Shown here piece after piece: positions 15,897 to 24,788 of a stretch of DNA of 64,000 nucleotides. The position numbers and the translations under genes are program-made. The DNA is from Haloarcula sp. CBA1129 (GTDB lineage Archaea; Halobacteriota; Halobacteria; Halobacteriales; Haloarculaceae). Position 1 is the first letter of the stretch. Each line of letters opens with the position of its first letter. The stretch spans positions 620,001-684,000 of the forward strand of contig NZ_RKSM01000001.1 of NCBI RefSeq assembly GCF_008729015.1, read 5' to 3'. The notes under the pieces are model-generated. The model did no database searches and was not told where the DNA came from. It saw only the letters and a program-made list of their open reading frames with translations.

Positions 15897-16771
15897 ACTG
15901 TGTGTGTTCCCTCGGTCTGTGTCGTCGTCAGCCAAGTTTCTCCGGGTCGTTCGTCCCAAGCAGTCTGTACCGCTTCGAGTGCCGCTCGCTCGCCGACAGC
16001 GGTAAACGACGGCCCTGTTCCGGACAGCGAGACGCCCTCGACGTGCTGGAGCGCGTCGAGCACCGGGTCCGTCTCGAAGTCCAGCGCGGCCGAGAACGCG
16101 AGACCGTTGACCGTCATTGCTCGCTGGTAGTCGCTGTCAAGCGCGAGGTCCTCGACGAGGCGGGCCATCGGAGCGATCTGACGGCATCGCTCGACATCCG
16201 CATCAGCACTGAACGACTGTTCGGGCGGTGTCCAGACCAGCACGTCCCAGTCGATTTCTTCGCGGGTCAGGAGCGTGTCGTCCTCGTTGTCGGTGACGGT
16301 AACGCCGCCAAGCATCGACGCCGACGCGTCGTCGAAGGCTCCGGTGACGGTGACGCCCACGTCGCGAGCGGCCATGACGCCGAGGCGGGCCATGTCCTCG
16401 CGGCTCATCCGCTCGGTCGCGTCGAGCGCGTCGAGCGTCGCCATGACGGTCGCGTTTGCGGCCGCGCTGGAGCTTTTGAGTCCCGAGGCCATCGGGACCT
16501 CGCTCTCAGTGCGGACGGTTCCGCCAGAAACCGCCGGGACACCGACGTTTTGCGGGCCACCGTGGGCGTCGATGACGTACTCGACACAGCGTTCGATGAG
16601 CCGTGTGTCGGCGTCCGGAGCGCTGGCGACCTCGCCGGTGACGCCGTCGGTCTCAGTCGAGAGCGTGACGGTCGCTGTCGTGTACTCGTCGATAGCAAAC
16701 GCCGCGCCGCGGCCGGTCGCGAGCGCGTTGAGGACCGTCCCTGCTGCGGGCGCTGCTGCCTTCCCTTCCAT
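15893..16771 (-). CDS. aroK: Archaeal shikimate kinase (GHMP family)
   Basis: 292 residues. It phosphorylates shikimate using ATP; archaea use a GHMP-fold enzyme unrelated to bacterial AroK. The GHMP phosphate loop is EVPMASGLKSSSAAANA, and the C-terminal GHMP motif is EGVSLSGTGPSFTAVGE. The ATG at 16771 (MEGKAAAPAAGTVLNALATGRGAAFAID) gives the family N-terminus. It is translationally coupled to chorismate mutase downstream. Confidence 0.94.
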   Translation of the reverse strand: MEGKAAAPAAGTVLNALATGRGAAFAIDEYTTATVTLSTETDGVTGEVASAPDADTRLIERCVEYVIDAHGGPQNVGVPAVSGGTVRTESEVPMASGLKSSSAAANATVMATLDALDATERMSREDMARLGVMAARDVGVTVTGAFDDASASMLGGVTVTDNEDDTLLTREEIDWDVLVWTPPEQSFSADADVERCRQIAPMARLVEDLALDSDYQRAMTVNGLAFSAALDFETDPVLDALQHVEGVSLSGTGPSFTAVGERAALEAVQTAWDERPGETWLTTTQTEGTHTV

Positions 16772-16912
16772 CGCCCTGTACTCCCTCGTGGACCTATTTA
16801 CTAACTGCGATACCCCTGTAAGGGTCACGTCGACCGTAGCAACGCGGTGATCGTGTCGAAGTAAGACGGACAACACTATACCGACAAGTTCGAAGGGAGA
16901 CGACAACAGGAA

Positions 16913-17350
16913 ATGAGCATCGCGAACGCATTCCGGGGACTCACAGCAGGCATCGCGGTTCTGGGCTATGTCTCCCTGTTTCTGTTGTTGCAGGTCCGTG
17001 GGACCCCAGTGGCGGCGCTGGTGGGAATTGCGACGCTCGCTACTGCTGCGCTCGTCGTCGCCGGCGGCCGGCCCGCAGTTCGCCAGCTTCTGGGTCGTGC
17101 GTCGTCATCCCAAGCGGACATGCCCGGATGGTGGCTCGCTCGTCTCGAACCCGCTCTCGAGGACGTCTGGAACACGTATGCGGACCTCGTGTTAACGGTC
17201 GGGCTGTGGGCCATCAGTATCGGTTCTTTTGTCGGACTCGTAACGTACCCCGGCGACGACCCGCCGTTCAGCCTTGCTATCATGGGGTTCCTGTCGATGG
17301 TCTGTGGACTCATCTCGCTCGGATTTCTTATCGATTCGAGATACGAATAG
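16913..17350 (+). CDS. Four-helix membrane protein, unknown
   Basis: 145 residues with two N-terminal transmembrane helices (residues 8-50), a cytoplasmic or external loop with SQADMPGWWLARLEPALEDVWNTYADL, and two C-terminal helices. No motif is recognised. It is divergent from shikimate kinase (141 bp) and convergent with the 44-residue membrane peptide gene. Confidence 0.75.
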   Translation: MSIANAFRGLTAGIAVLGYVSLFLLLQVRGTPVAALVGIATLATAALVVAGGRPAVRQLLGRASSSQADMPGWWLARLEPALEDVWNTYADLVLTVGLWAISIGSFVGLVTYPGDDPPFSLAIMGFLSMVCGLISLGFLIDSRYE

Positions 17351-17450
17351 CGGCCGGCGGGGCGACTTCGGCGCATATGGACCATTGGAGCGACGTACTG
17401 GGAGGTCCGATTCCGGGGTACTCTCCGGAAATCATCTAGAACAATCCGTC

Positions 17451-17585
17451 TCAGGCTGGGAACAAGAAGTACGGAACGACGAACAGTAGCAGGAACATGA
17501 ACAGGAGGACGAGGCCGTAGCCGGCGAGCGTCCCGGCCGCTGTCAGCCACGCCGGATGGTCGAACTGCTCGGTGAGGTGTGCCAT
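17451..17585 (-). CDS. 44-residue single-helix membrane protein
   Basis: MAHLTEQFDHPAWLTAAG followed by one long hydrophobic helix (GYGLVLLFMFLLLFVVPYFLF). The ATG at 17585 is chosen because the upstream extension is not haloarchaeal in composition. Small one-helix proteins like this are often missed; function unknown. It is the gene downstream of trkH on no shared strand boundary: trkH ends at 17749 in the opposite position of the same strand, 163 bp upstream. Confidence 0.65.
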   Translation of the reverse strand: MAHLTEQFDHPAWLTAAGTLAGYGLVLLFMFLLLFVVPYFLFPA

Positions 17586-17748
17586 GCCGGACGATTCAAT
17601 GGGGGACAGTATAGTGGTTTGGGAGCGTGCCGAGCACTGGCAGGTCGGCTGGCCCGGTATTGCGCTTGTGATCGATAGGGGGTAGCCTTTCAACTATCAG
17701 TTCAGTACGCTGGGAAGGGAGACGTTCCGAGGGAAACGAACCCCGTTG

Positions 17749-19284
17749 TCACTCGTTCCAGAACGCCCCGGTGAATATCACCAGCACCGGAATGATCTCC
17801 AGTCGGCCGAGCCACATCAGGAATATCATCAGTAGCTTGCTGGTGTCCGGGAAGTCGAGGTAGCTCCCGAACGGCCCTAGGAACCCGAACCCGGGACCGA
17901 TATTTCCGATGGTCGCCAGACTCGCGCTCATCGCCTCGAACACAGTCAGTTCGAGCCCGACACGGCCCGCATCAAGGAGGAGAAGCACCGTGGCGACACC
18001 GAGCGTGAGCAGGTACACCAGCGTGAATCCGTATATGGCGTTCACAGCGTTTTCGTCGATGACCTGCCCGCCGAGGCGGACCGGCTTGACAGCGCTTGGA
18101 TGGGCTGTCGTGAACAGTTGCCGTCGGATACCCTTGAGCACGACGAGCCACCGGACGATTTTGATGCCACCGCCTGTCGATCCCGCGGAGCCGCCGATGA
18201 ACATCGCAAACAGCAGGACGCCCTTTGCCGTGTCGCTCCACTGTGCGAAGTTACTCGTCGCGTACCCGGTCGAGTTCAGCAGCGACGCGATCTGGAACGT
18301 CGCCTGTCGAAGCGAGTTCTCCAGCGCTCCCTGAGTAACACCGCCGATTTCCAGCGCCGGAGCGGACCCGGTAAAGAGAAGCCCCCAGAGGATGACAGCG
18401 ACGCCAGCGTTCGCACCGAGATACACTTGGAGTTCCCGGTCCTGAAGGAAGGCCGCGTAATCGTTCTGCAAGAGGAGGTAAAACAGCGCGAAGTTCGTCC
18501 CGGCGACGAGCATGAACGGGATGATGACCCACTGGACAGCCGGTGAGAACGCCGCGATGCTCTCGGCCTGCGGGGAGAACCCGCCGGTCGGTAACGTGGA
18601 AAATCCGTGGGCGATGGCGTTGTATGCGTCCATGTTCGGGGCCATCTGCGTCTGGCCAAGGACCAGCAGAATGAGGACGAGCAGGACGGTAAATCCGAGA
18701 TAGAACAGCCAGAGCAGCCGTGCAGTCTCGGCTATCTTCGGGGTGAGTTTCTGGAGTTCAGGACCGGGCGCTTCCGATTCGATCAACTGCGCCCCGTTGA
18801 CGGCTGCTTCCGGGAGGATAGCGACCATCAGGACGATAATCCCCATCCCGCCGAGCCACTGGGTGAGCTGTCGCCACATCAACAGCGCGTGGGAGTGACG
18901 GGCAAACGATATCTCCTCGGTAGCAGTCGCCCCAGTCGTCGTGAATCCGGACATCGACTCGAACAGCGCGTTCACGGGCTCACCGAGCGCTGATTCGGTC
19001 CCGTACCCGGCGATAATATAGGGGATAGCGCCGATAATTGCGACGGCCCCCCATGAGAGGCCGACAAACAGCAGCGCTTCACGGGGGCCGAGTTCGTGAC
19101 TATCGCTGACTTGCTCCAGCGCTACGCCCACCGTGACGGCGGTCGCGATAGAAATCAGGAAGACAACGGTATCTTCGCTGTATAGCAATCCAATCCCAAG
19201 CGGGACCAGCATTGCGACGGCGAGATACTTGATTACAGTGCCGGTCAGAGCCACGCTCTGTCGCCAGTCGACGCGAACCGACAT
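17749..19284 (-). CDS. trkH: TrkH-family potassium uptake channel subunit
   Basis: 511 residues, about ten transmembrane helices with pore-loop glycines (FTTTGATA, TLPTGGFS, NSTGYATS, TIGNIGPGFG), which are the four selectivity-filter repeats of SKT transporters. It imports K+, crucial for the salt-in strategy of haloarchaea; a TrkA regulatory partner is not adjacent. ATG 19284 is used; a GTG one codon earlier is possible. A TATA-like TTTTTCATATC on the minus strand lies about 44 nt upstream. Confidence 0.95.
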   Translation of the reverse strand: MSVRVDWRQSVALTGTVIKYLAVAMLVPLGIGLLYSEDTVVFLISIATAVTVGVALEQVSDSHELGPREALLFVGLSWGAVAIIGAIPYIIAGYGTESALGEPVNALFESMSGFTTTGATATEEISFARHSHALLMWRQLTQWLGGMGIIVLMVAILPEAAVNGAQLIESEAPGPELQKLTPKIAETARLLWLFYLGFTVLLVLILLVLGQTQMAPNMDAYNAIAHGFSTLPTGGFSPQAESIAAFSPAVQWVIIPFMLVAGTNFALFYLLLQNDYAAFLQDRELQVYLGANAGVAVILWGLLFTGSAPALEIGGVTQGALENSLRQATFQIASLLNSTGYATSNFAQWSDTAKGVLLFAMFIGGSAGSTGGGIKIVRWLVVLKGIRRQLFTTAHPSAVKPVRLGGQVIDENAVNAIYGFTLVYLLTLGVATVLLLLDAGRVGLELTVFEAMSASLATIGNIGPGFGFLGPFGSYLDFPDTSKLLMIFLMWLGRLEIIPVLVIFTGAFWNE

Positions 19285-19596
19285 CACTGATCACCGACCA
19301 TTAACTGACGCTCACACTCCCGATATGAAAAAGTCCCACGTTCCAACAGCGCGGATTCCGACGGAGATACCCGGAACGGCGTCGGTTCGTTGCGTTTCGT
19401 CTCCCGACCTAACAGCACGTAGACTGTGCTTGCGCGGTCGCAGCGGCCGATACGGTCTGGCCCGACGGGAACCGCTGGAGACAATCCAAGAGTAGTCCAT
19501 GCGAGTCGTAGTTTTGCCCTATTTTAGAGCTGCTGAGGCGTCTGAGGTGAGAGCTGATCGGTCTGTACTCTCCGTTCGGTGTTGAGAGCGGTGGGT
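19285..19596. other. Intergenic region upstream of trkH
   Basis: 312 bp with the trkH promoter at its left side and the 3' end of the PhoX operon at its right. A 66-codon frame on the minus strand (19284-19484) ends in a TGATG overlap with the trkH start, but its basic composition argues against a real haloarchaeal protein. A T-rich stretch (GTAGTTTTGCCCTATTTTAG, near 19510) is the only other notable element. Confidence 0.4.
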
Positions 19597-20019
19597 TCAG
19601 GTGTAGCCCTGTTCTTTCGCCCCTTCGCGGATCTTTTTCGACCGCTTGCGGACACGTGAGACGTACCGCTCGATTTTTTCCGGCTTCTCGCCGTAGAACG
19701 AGGCGGCCCAGTGGACATCGACGCCGTCCTGCGTGAGGAAGTAAGCGACCAGCGTATCACGGCCTGCCTGTATGACCTCGGGCGGCACGCCGCGTTCGCC
19801 GGTTCCGGCCTCCTGAAAACCGTTCACGTCGAAGTACACGTCGGCGTACAGCGTCGCTATCTCGGGGGCATCGAATTCGATGCCCTCGTGCTCTGGGGCC
19901 TCGAATCGGTAGCGTGTGTCGCCGTCACCTGTCGGTCGTTCGACGATGCGCACGTTGTGGATGTACTCGCGGTAAGTCAAGCTGTCCGTCGGTCCAGCAG
20001 CAGTGTCTGGTTGTGGCAT
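19597..20019 (-). CDS. Unknown protein, third gene of the PhoX operon
   Basis: 140 residues without signal peptide or membrane helix. A strand-rich N-terminal half (YREYIHNVRIVERPTGDGDTRYRFEAPEHEGIEFDAPEIATLYADVYFDV) precedes a helical, basic C-terminal end (EKIERYVSRVRKRSKKIREGAKEQGYT), unusual in an acidic proteome and possibly nucleic-acid binding. It starts 18 nt after the cohesin gene and is likely cotranscribed. I do not recognise the family. Confidence 0.8.
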   Translation of the reverse strand: MPQPDTAAGPTDSLTYREYIHNVRIVERPTGDGDTRYRFEAPEHEGIEFDAPEIATLYADVYFDVNGFQEAGTGERGVPPEVIQAGRDTLVAYFLTQDGVDVHWAASFYGEKPEKIERYVSRVRKRSKKIREGAKEQGYT

Positions 20020-20037
20020 AGATCGGTTGGTCTGGTG

Positions 20038-20781
20038 CTACGGTTGTCGGCTGGTGCTAGCTGCGAGCGCCGCCACCGCGGCGAGTGCGGCGAGTGCGGC
20101 GACGGTCAGCGCTATCGGGAGTGAACCGTCTGCCCCGGTCGTCGACTGGTCGCCGTCGCCCGCGGCATCGCCCTCTGTGGTACCCGCTGGCTCGGCTGTG
20201 GCCTCGCTGGCGGGTGACGGGGCTTCGGTCACGGCGGCCCCTGCCTCAGTCGGTTCGCTCGGAGAGACTGCGAGCACTGCCGGCTCGGTCGTCGGCTCGA
20301 CTGCGCCGCCGCCGTCGGCGTCGACCTGACTCGATGCGACAGTGACCCGCGCCTCGCCGCCGTCGACGCCGGTGAGCGCGACTGTCGCGAGCGTCACATC
20401 GGTAGCTCCGGGTTCGACTTGCCCGTCGAGGTCAGCTGCCTCCAGCGTGACTGTCCCACCGTCTGAGGCAATAACTGGGTCGGTCGTGAGCCCGAGGCGG
20501 CTGGGGTAACTCGCGCCTTCGAACCGGGCAACCGAGGGGTCGTCGACCGAGAGTTCGAGCTGATAGCCGGCCAGTCCGTCCGGCGCGCTCGTCAGGACCA
20601 CTGGAACAGTCGTCGTCTCGCCGGCGGCGATGGAACCGGTGTCGATGCTAATTGTCGGCGTGGTCTGCCCTGCAGCGAGCGCGGGGGCCGTCCCTGTGAG
20701 GAGGACGAGCGCGACGAGCGCAAGGGGGCGGCTGGCGGTTCGGACGCGACCGCGTACGGAACAGGTGGTATCGTCGGTCAT
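20038..20781 (-). CDS. Membrane-anchored cohesin-domain protein
   Basis: 247 residues. A Sec-type signal (ALVALVLLTGTAPALA) is followed by one cohesin-like beta domain (about residues 42-170: TISIDTGSIAAGETTTVPVVL...DPSVARFEGASYPSRLGL...GATDVTLATVAL). A Pro/Thr/Glu/Ala-rich linker then leads to a C-terminal hydrophobic helix (SLPIALTVAALAALAAVAALAA), making it a cell-surface protein. The domain is visibly homologous to the cohesin-like module in the adjacent PhoX protein, which also carries a dockerin. It probably displays or tethers dockerin-bearing proteins. Confidence 0.85.
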   Translation of the reverse strand: MTDDTTCSVRGRVRTASRPLALVALVLLTGTAPALAAGQTTPTISIDTGSIAAGETTTVPVVLTSAPDGLAGYQLELSVDDPSVARFEGASYPSRLGLTTDPVIASDGGTVTLEAADLDGQVEPGATDVTLATVALTGVDGGEARVTVASSQVDADGGGAVEPTTEPAVLAVSPSEPTEAGAAVTEAPSPASEATAEPAGTTEGDAAGDGDQSTTGADGSLPIALTVAALAALAAVAALAASTSRQP

Positions 20782-20825
20782 TGTGTTGCTGTATCGAAAG
20801 ATGAGAGAGGACTCGGTCGCTGTCG

Positions 20826-23492
20826 TCAGTTGACCTCTTCGTAGAGCGCGGTCACGTCCGCGAAGTCGATCTTGCCGTTCTCGTTGAAGTCGTATGCACC
20901 GGTGTTTAGCTGGATACTGTCGGAATCCATGTTCGAGAACAGGACCTGCACGTCCTCGTAGTCGAGACGGCCGTTGCCGTTGAGGTCCTCGAAGTGGCCG
21001 TCGCCGTCGGGGTCGGTCGGCGCGGCGTCGCCGACGACTGTCTGTGGGCCGCCAACGACGATGCCGTTTCGCGTCTCTGCTTGGATGTCGGTCCCGCTCT
21101 CGTCGTCCATTTGCTCGACAGAGACGGTCAGGTCTGCCGTGCCACCGCCGTTGGCGCGCACGTCGAGCGTTGCGAGTGACACGTCCATCGCGCCGGACTG
21201 GACGTTCGTGTTGACATCGGCAACACGGATCGTCGCCGACGAGCCGTCGTCGCTGATGGTGCTTTCGGTGAGTCCGAGCGCATCCGGGAAGGAGACACCA
21301 GTGATAGATGCGATTTCGGGGTTCGAGACGCTGACGGTGAGCCGAGCGCCGGAGAAGCCAGCGGGGAGCGACGAGGCGGTCAGCGGGACGCTGCCCGTCG
21401 ACCCGCTCCCGACCGCGACGGAGTTGGCGCTGACGACGACGTTCGGTTGGTAGACGTAGAGGCCGTCGTTCGGGTAGGAGCGGGCGGGGCCGCCGAAGCC
21501 GTCCTCGCAGCAGAGCACGCGGCCGTCGCGCATCGTGTAGACGTTGTCGATGTTCCGGAGCGCATCGTTCGCGTCTTCCGGGGAATCAGTGAAGTCCGGG
21601 CCGGTGATGACCGGTTCGAGCGTCGAGACGTTGTAGTCTGACTCCAGCACGCCACGGTAGACGACGCCGCCGTCGACGCGGTCCATCTGGATGTCGCCGG
21701 TGTTGTCCACGAGCGCGTCGTTGAACTCCGAGATGCCGAAGTAGATGAAGTCGCCGGGCTGGGAGTCGTCGACGCTGTCGACACCCTCGGCCTTGTTGAA
21801 CTCGATGGATGCACCGATTTCCTTGGCGGCCGCGCGGGTCTCCAGAAACGGGACGCGCCGGAGGTCTTCGTCGACGCCGTCGGGGCCGTTCGCCTCGTAC
21901 TGCTCGGCCCACTCGACGATTTCCTCGTTCGTGATGTAGTTTCGGTTCCCGTTCTCGATGACAGATAGGTCGGCCTGCTTGATTATCTCCTCGGTCACCT
22001 CGTCGCCCGCTTCCCAGTCGGCGTGGGCGCTGAGGTAGTCGGCCTGTGTCACGTCGTCGTACTCGGCGACCCAAGACTCGACCTCGCCGTTGGTGGCGTG
22101 GCCGAGTTCGATCCACTCGATGTCGAGCGGGGTCTGTGCGGGGGAGTTCCGGTCGCCGGCTTCGGCGACGTTGGCCGCGTCGTTCGTGATCTTCGGCGCG
22201 TACAGCGTCCCGGCGACGTCCATCGGGTCGTCGTACTCCGGAATCGGCTCGTCGGCGACGAACTTGTAGATGCCCTTGCTATCGCCGTCCGAGCAGCCGT
22301 AGACGGTCCGCTGGTCGCCTTCGATGTCGGGTGCCTCCCACGAGGCCCGCCCCATCACGTAGTACTTGACCGCCTCGGGTTCGTCAGCGGTCGGCTCCCG
22401 GAAGTCGACGAAGTAGCCGTAGCGGTACGGGTTCGGGTACACGTCGTCGATAAGCGTCGTGTCGAGGTTCTCGTCGTTCCCCTGATCGTCGCGCTCCGCA
22501 CCGAGGTAGTACGCGAGGAATTCGACACCGGTCAGCGCCCAGTAGCCCTGCGGGCCGAAGTTCGCGTCGAGGTCGCCGCGCTCGGCGTAGGACTCGATTG
22601 CGCCCGAGATCTCGCTCGGGTTCGGCCGGTTCCAGAACTGACAGCCGCCGATGAGCCCCTCGCCCGACCCCGCCTCAACGATGTCGCTTACCGTCGCTGT
22701 CAGGCTGACGCGGGGGTGTGCGTAGTTCTCTTCGGCGGAGATCATCGTCTCCCACGGACTGAGATCGCCGTAGCAGTTGATCCGCGTCCCGCCGTGTTCA
22801 CGGAGCGACTCGGTGTTGGTCAGGTTCATCGCGTTCTCGGTATCCGCGCTCCACTCGCCGTTCTCGTCCTGACTGAGCGGGACTCGCGAGACGCAGCCGG
22901 GGCTGTTCTCCCAGTTCGTGAACAGGTAGCCCTCGGTCCCCGCGTCGTTGGTCGAGACGAACTGGTTACAGTCGGGGTTCGTCGCCGCGCCGCCGTACTG
23001 GGTGCCGGCGAAGTTTTCCTGTGTGATCTCCGTCCCGTCTGGCGTCTGGACCACACCGAGCCGCTCTTCCCCGCCGTTGATCGGTTCGCGCCCCTGCACG
23101 AGGATTTCGTAGTCACCGGCCGCGGACCGAACCCGACGCTGTTTCTCCTCAGTGTCCGGAATCCCCACCTCCGGGAAGTCGTCGTTACTCCCGTCGAACT
23201 CGAACTGGAAGCCGCTGAAATAGCCCACTGCGGCCCGTTCGAACGGCTCGGGGTTCTCTCCTTCCGGGTGCTGGAGACTGTACAGAAGTGACCCGTCCTC
23301 GAAGACGAACGGCCCGGTCACTTCAGCGCCGAACGCCGTTGTCGAGAAGCGCTTGAGACTCCCGGCGACGCTCGGTGCGCCGGGTGTGTCTGATTCGTCG
23401 ACCTCTTCGCCACTTGCCACGCCGATGACGCTGGCCCCAAGCGCAGCAGCCACCGACTGTGAAAGCACCTGCCGTCGAGTGAAATCGACCAT
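20826..23492 (-). CDS. phoX: PhoX-type secreted phosphatase with cohesin and dockerin modules
   Basis: 888 residues. A twin-arginine signal (FTRRQVLSQSVAAALG) exports the folded enzyme. Residues of about 50-680 form a PhoX/DUF839 propeller, a Ca/Fe-dependent alkaline phosphatase family. A cohesin-like module follows at about 686-815, then a C-terminal dockerin (about 827-888) with two F-hand calcium repeats, DLNGNGRLDYED and DFNENGKIDFAD, each with ligands at positions 1, 3, 5, 9 and 12. It leads a three-gene operon; the next gene encodes a membrane-anchored cohesin. The enzyme probably scavenges phosphate from organic esters outside the cell. Confidence 0.92.
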   Translation of the reverse strand: MVDFTRRQVLSQSVAAALGASVIGVASGEEVDESDTPGAPSVAGSLKRFSTTAFGAEVTGPFVFEDGSLLYSLQHPEGENPEPFERAAVGYFSGFQFEFDGSNDDFPEVGIPDTEEKQRRVRSAAGDYEILVQGREPINGGEERLGVVQTPDGTEITQENFAGTQYGGAATNPDCNQFVSTNDAGTEGYLFTNWENSPGCVSRVPLSQDENGEWSADTENAMNLTNTESLREHGGTRINCYGDLSPWETMISAEENYAHPRVSLTATVSDIVEAGSGEGLIGGCQFWNRPNPSEISGAIESYAERGDLDANFGPQGYWALTGVEFLAYYLGAERDDQGNDENLDTTLIDDVYPNPYRYGYFVDFREPTADEPEAVKYYVMGRASWEAPDIEGDQRTVYGCSDGDSKGIYKFVADEPIPEYDDPMDVAGTLYAPKITNDAANVAEAGDRNSPAQTPLDIEWIELGHATNGEVESWVAEYDDVTQADYLSAHADWEAGDEVTEEIIKQADLSVIENGNRNYITNEEIVEWAEQYEANGPDGVDEDLRRVPFLETRAAAKEIGASIEFNKAEGVDSVDDSQPGDFIYFGISEFNDALVDNTGDIQMDRVDGGVVYRGVLESDYNVSTLEPVITGPDFTDSPEDANDALRNIDNVYTMRDGRVLCCEDGFGGPARSYPNDGLYVYQPNVVVSANSVAVGSGSTGSVPLTASSLPAGFSGARLTVSVSNPEIASITGVSFPDALGLTESTISDDGSSATIRVADVNTNVQSGAMDVSLATLDVRANGGGTADLTVSVEQMDDESGTDIQAETRNGIVVGGPQTVVGDAAPTDPDGDGHFEDLNGNGRLDYEDVQVLFSNMDSDSIQLNTGAYDFNENGKIDFADVTALYEEVN

Positions 23493-23526
23493 GCGAGTGA
23501 GGGGTAGCAGTGATTATTAAAGCAAG

Positions 23527-23536
23527 TTTATAATAG
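23527..23536 (-). promoter_or_regulatory. TATA box of the phoX operon
   Basis: On the minus strand CTATTATAAA lies about 39 nt before the phoX ATG. It would give a short leader of about 12-15 nt. An imperfect palindrome (TGAAATAG-TGC-TATTTTTTCA, about 23606-23627) further upstream could be an operator; no phosphate-control site can be proven by eye. Confidence 0.55.
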
Positions 23537-23782
23537 CCGTATGATGTATTTAGAGCGGTCCTGTTGCCTCGGTTCTATACGTACTGCTACTGTATCAGAC
23601 ATATCTGAAATAGTGCTATTTTTTCAGGATACGTGCTGAATACCTCTGGTGACAGTCGCTCACGAACCGATTCGTACTCACCTACGTACCAGCACCACGT
23701 TCAGTGGTCGACACAGTATCATACCGCTGCCTACCGAGTCACGAGTCAAACAAGTAGTCGCTGTGGAGGGCGAGACGGGCGC

Positions 23783-24070
23783 TTACATCCCCATGTCGGC
23801 AGCCGGCTCGGGGACCGGAAGCGCGTTCGGGGACACACCGAGCAGTTCCGCTGCGTGGTCGAGCGCCATGTCGAAGCCGTAGTATCGTTCCAGTTCGTCG
23901 CCGTCAGCGGTCGGTCGGACCTTCAGCATCGCGTAGCCCTCGATATTCTGTGCGACCGCGGCGCTCCCGCCGTCGCTCTCAAAGGTCAACAGCCGTTCCT
24001 CGTCTGTCTCCCGATAGGTCGCCGTGATACCGTCAGCCGACGCCTCGACGGGGAGTTCGGAGTCGGTCAT
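23783..24070 (-). CDS. Small acidic protein, unknown
   Basis: 95 residues, strand-rich: ITATYRETDEERLLTFESDGGSAAVAQNIEGYAMLKVRPTADGDELERYYGFDMALDHAAELLGVSP. No cysteines or known motif. It is divergent from the PadR regulator (87 bp). Conserved-hypothetical appearance; function unknown. Confidence 0.75.
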   Translation of the reverse strand: MTDSELPVEASADGITATYRETDEERLLTFESDGGSAAVAQNIEGYAMLKVRPTADGDELERYYGFDMALDHAAELLGVSPNALPVPEPAADMGM

Positions 24071-24157
24071 CGACGGCTCTAGGGACCGGGGGTATGCGAA
24101 CTTGGCGGTCCGCTCGGAACCGCAAACGCGAAACCGGGCGGCTGTGACCGGACACCC

Positions 24158-24448
24158 ATGGCGAAGTGGCTCCAGAGCGGCCGCCGACGCGACATGTGTG
24201 TCCTATTGGCCGCCGCTGAGGACGGTGAACTTTCCGGCCAGCGACTGAAGACGCGGCTCGAACGCCGCTATGACACGCGAATCGAACCGAAGAGCTTCTA
24301 CGGCGCGCTCGACGCGCTGGAATCGGCGGGGTTCGTCGCCCATCGCGAGGACGGTATCGCCGATAAGTACTCGCTGACCGAGGCCGGTGAGCAACGGCTT
24401 CGAGAGCAGTTCGAGTGGATGCGGGAGGCGCTCGGCGAGACAGCTTGA
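24158..24448 (+). CDS. PadR-family winged-helix transcriptional regulator
   Basis: 96 residues. The wing-helix core LSGQRLKTRLERRYDTRIEPKSFYGALDALESAGFVAHREDGIADKYSLTEAGEQRLREQFEWM matches PadR repressors (YP-x-L-xx-L-equivalent FYGALDALESAGFV). It lacks the long C-terminal dimerisation helix of large PadR proteins, so it is a minimal type. Likely regulates a neighbour; the divergent small acidic protein gene and the downstream membrane protein are candidates. Confidence 0.88.
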   Translation: MAKWLQSGRRRDMCVLLAAAEDGELSGQRLKTRLERRYDTRIEPKSFYGALDALESAGFVAHREDGIADKYSLTEAGEQRLREQFEWMREALGETA

Positions 24449-24533
24449 CGCCCCTGTTTGCCGCCCGTCCGAATCTTGCTGTGCCGCTACTGATGGGGTA
24501 TCCTTTTGCCGAGCGCTGTCACAGAATACAGGT

Positions 24534-24788
24534 ATGTCCCTGTCTCGGTCACTCCTCTTGGCAGGTCTGGACGCCCTCCCGTTCGCGGCGCTTGCAAGCA
24601 TTGCGACGTACGTGTTCGCACGCACAACAATCAAGCCGCCCGAAATTGTCGGGATGCTCGCCGGGATTGTCGGCGTGGCGGTGCTCCTCGCGCTGGGGAC
24701 TATCAGTGCGAACCGCCATCGCGCAAACGGCAAACCGTTCTACTTCACGCGCGCGGTGGTCGTCGAAGGGCTTCTCTCGATCCCCTAA
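24534..24788 (+). CDS. Two-helix membrane protein, unknown
   Basis: 84 residues with two transmembrane segments (LLLAGLDALPFAALASIATYVFA and IVGMLAGIVGVAVLLALGTI) and a short basic loop (SANRHRANGKPFYF). ATG 24534 is chosen because the upstream frame is not coding-like. Its stop overlaps the convergent acyl-CoA dehydrogenase gene by 4 nt. Confidence 0.7.
   Translation: MSLSRSLLLAGLDALPFAALASIATYVFARTTIKPPEIVGMLAGIVGVAVLLALGTISANRHRANGKPFYFTRAVVVEGLLSIP

Noticed and set aside
17376-17438. 20-codon frame MDHWSDVLGGPIPGYSPEII after the 16.9 kb gene
   Set aside because: No promoter or ribosome site, and it lies between two convergent genes where a terminator is expected.
19284-19484. 66-codon frame ending in a TGATG overlap with the trkH start
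   Set aside because: The overlap is tempting, but the peptide is basic and lacks any recognisable feature; chance is more likely in GC-rich DNA.
20826-21300. Calcium-binding repeats as ordinary EF-hands
   Set aside because: The two repeats are F-hand loops about 34 residues apart at the extreme C-terminus and accompany a cohesin module, which fits a dockerin better.
22023-23291. 422-residue plus-strand frame opposite phoX
   Set aside because: Shadow of the PhoX coding strand; no signal, fold or promoter.
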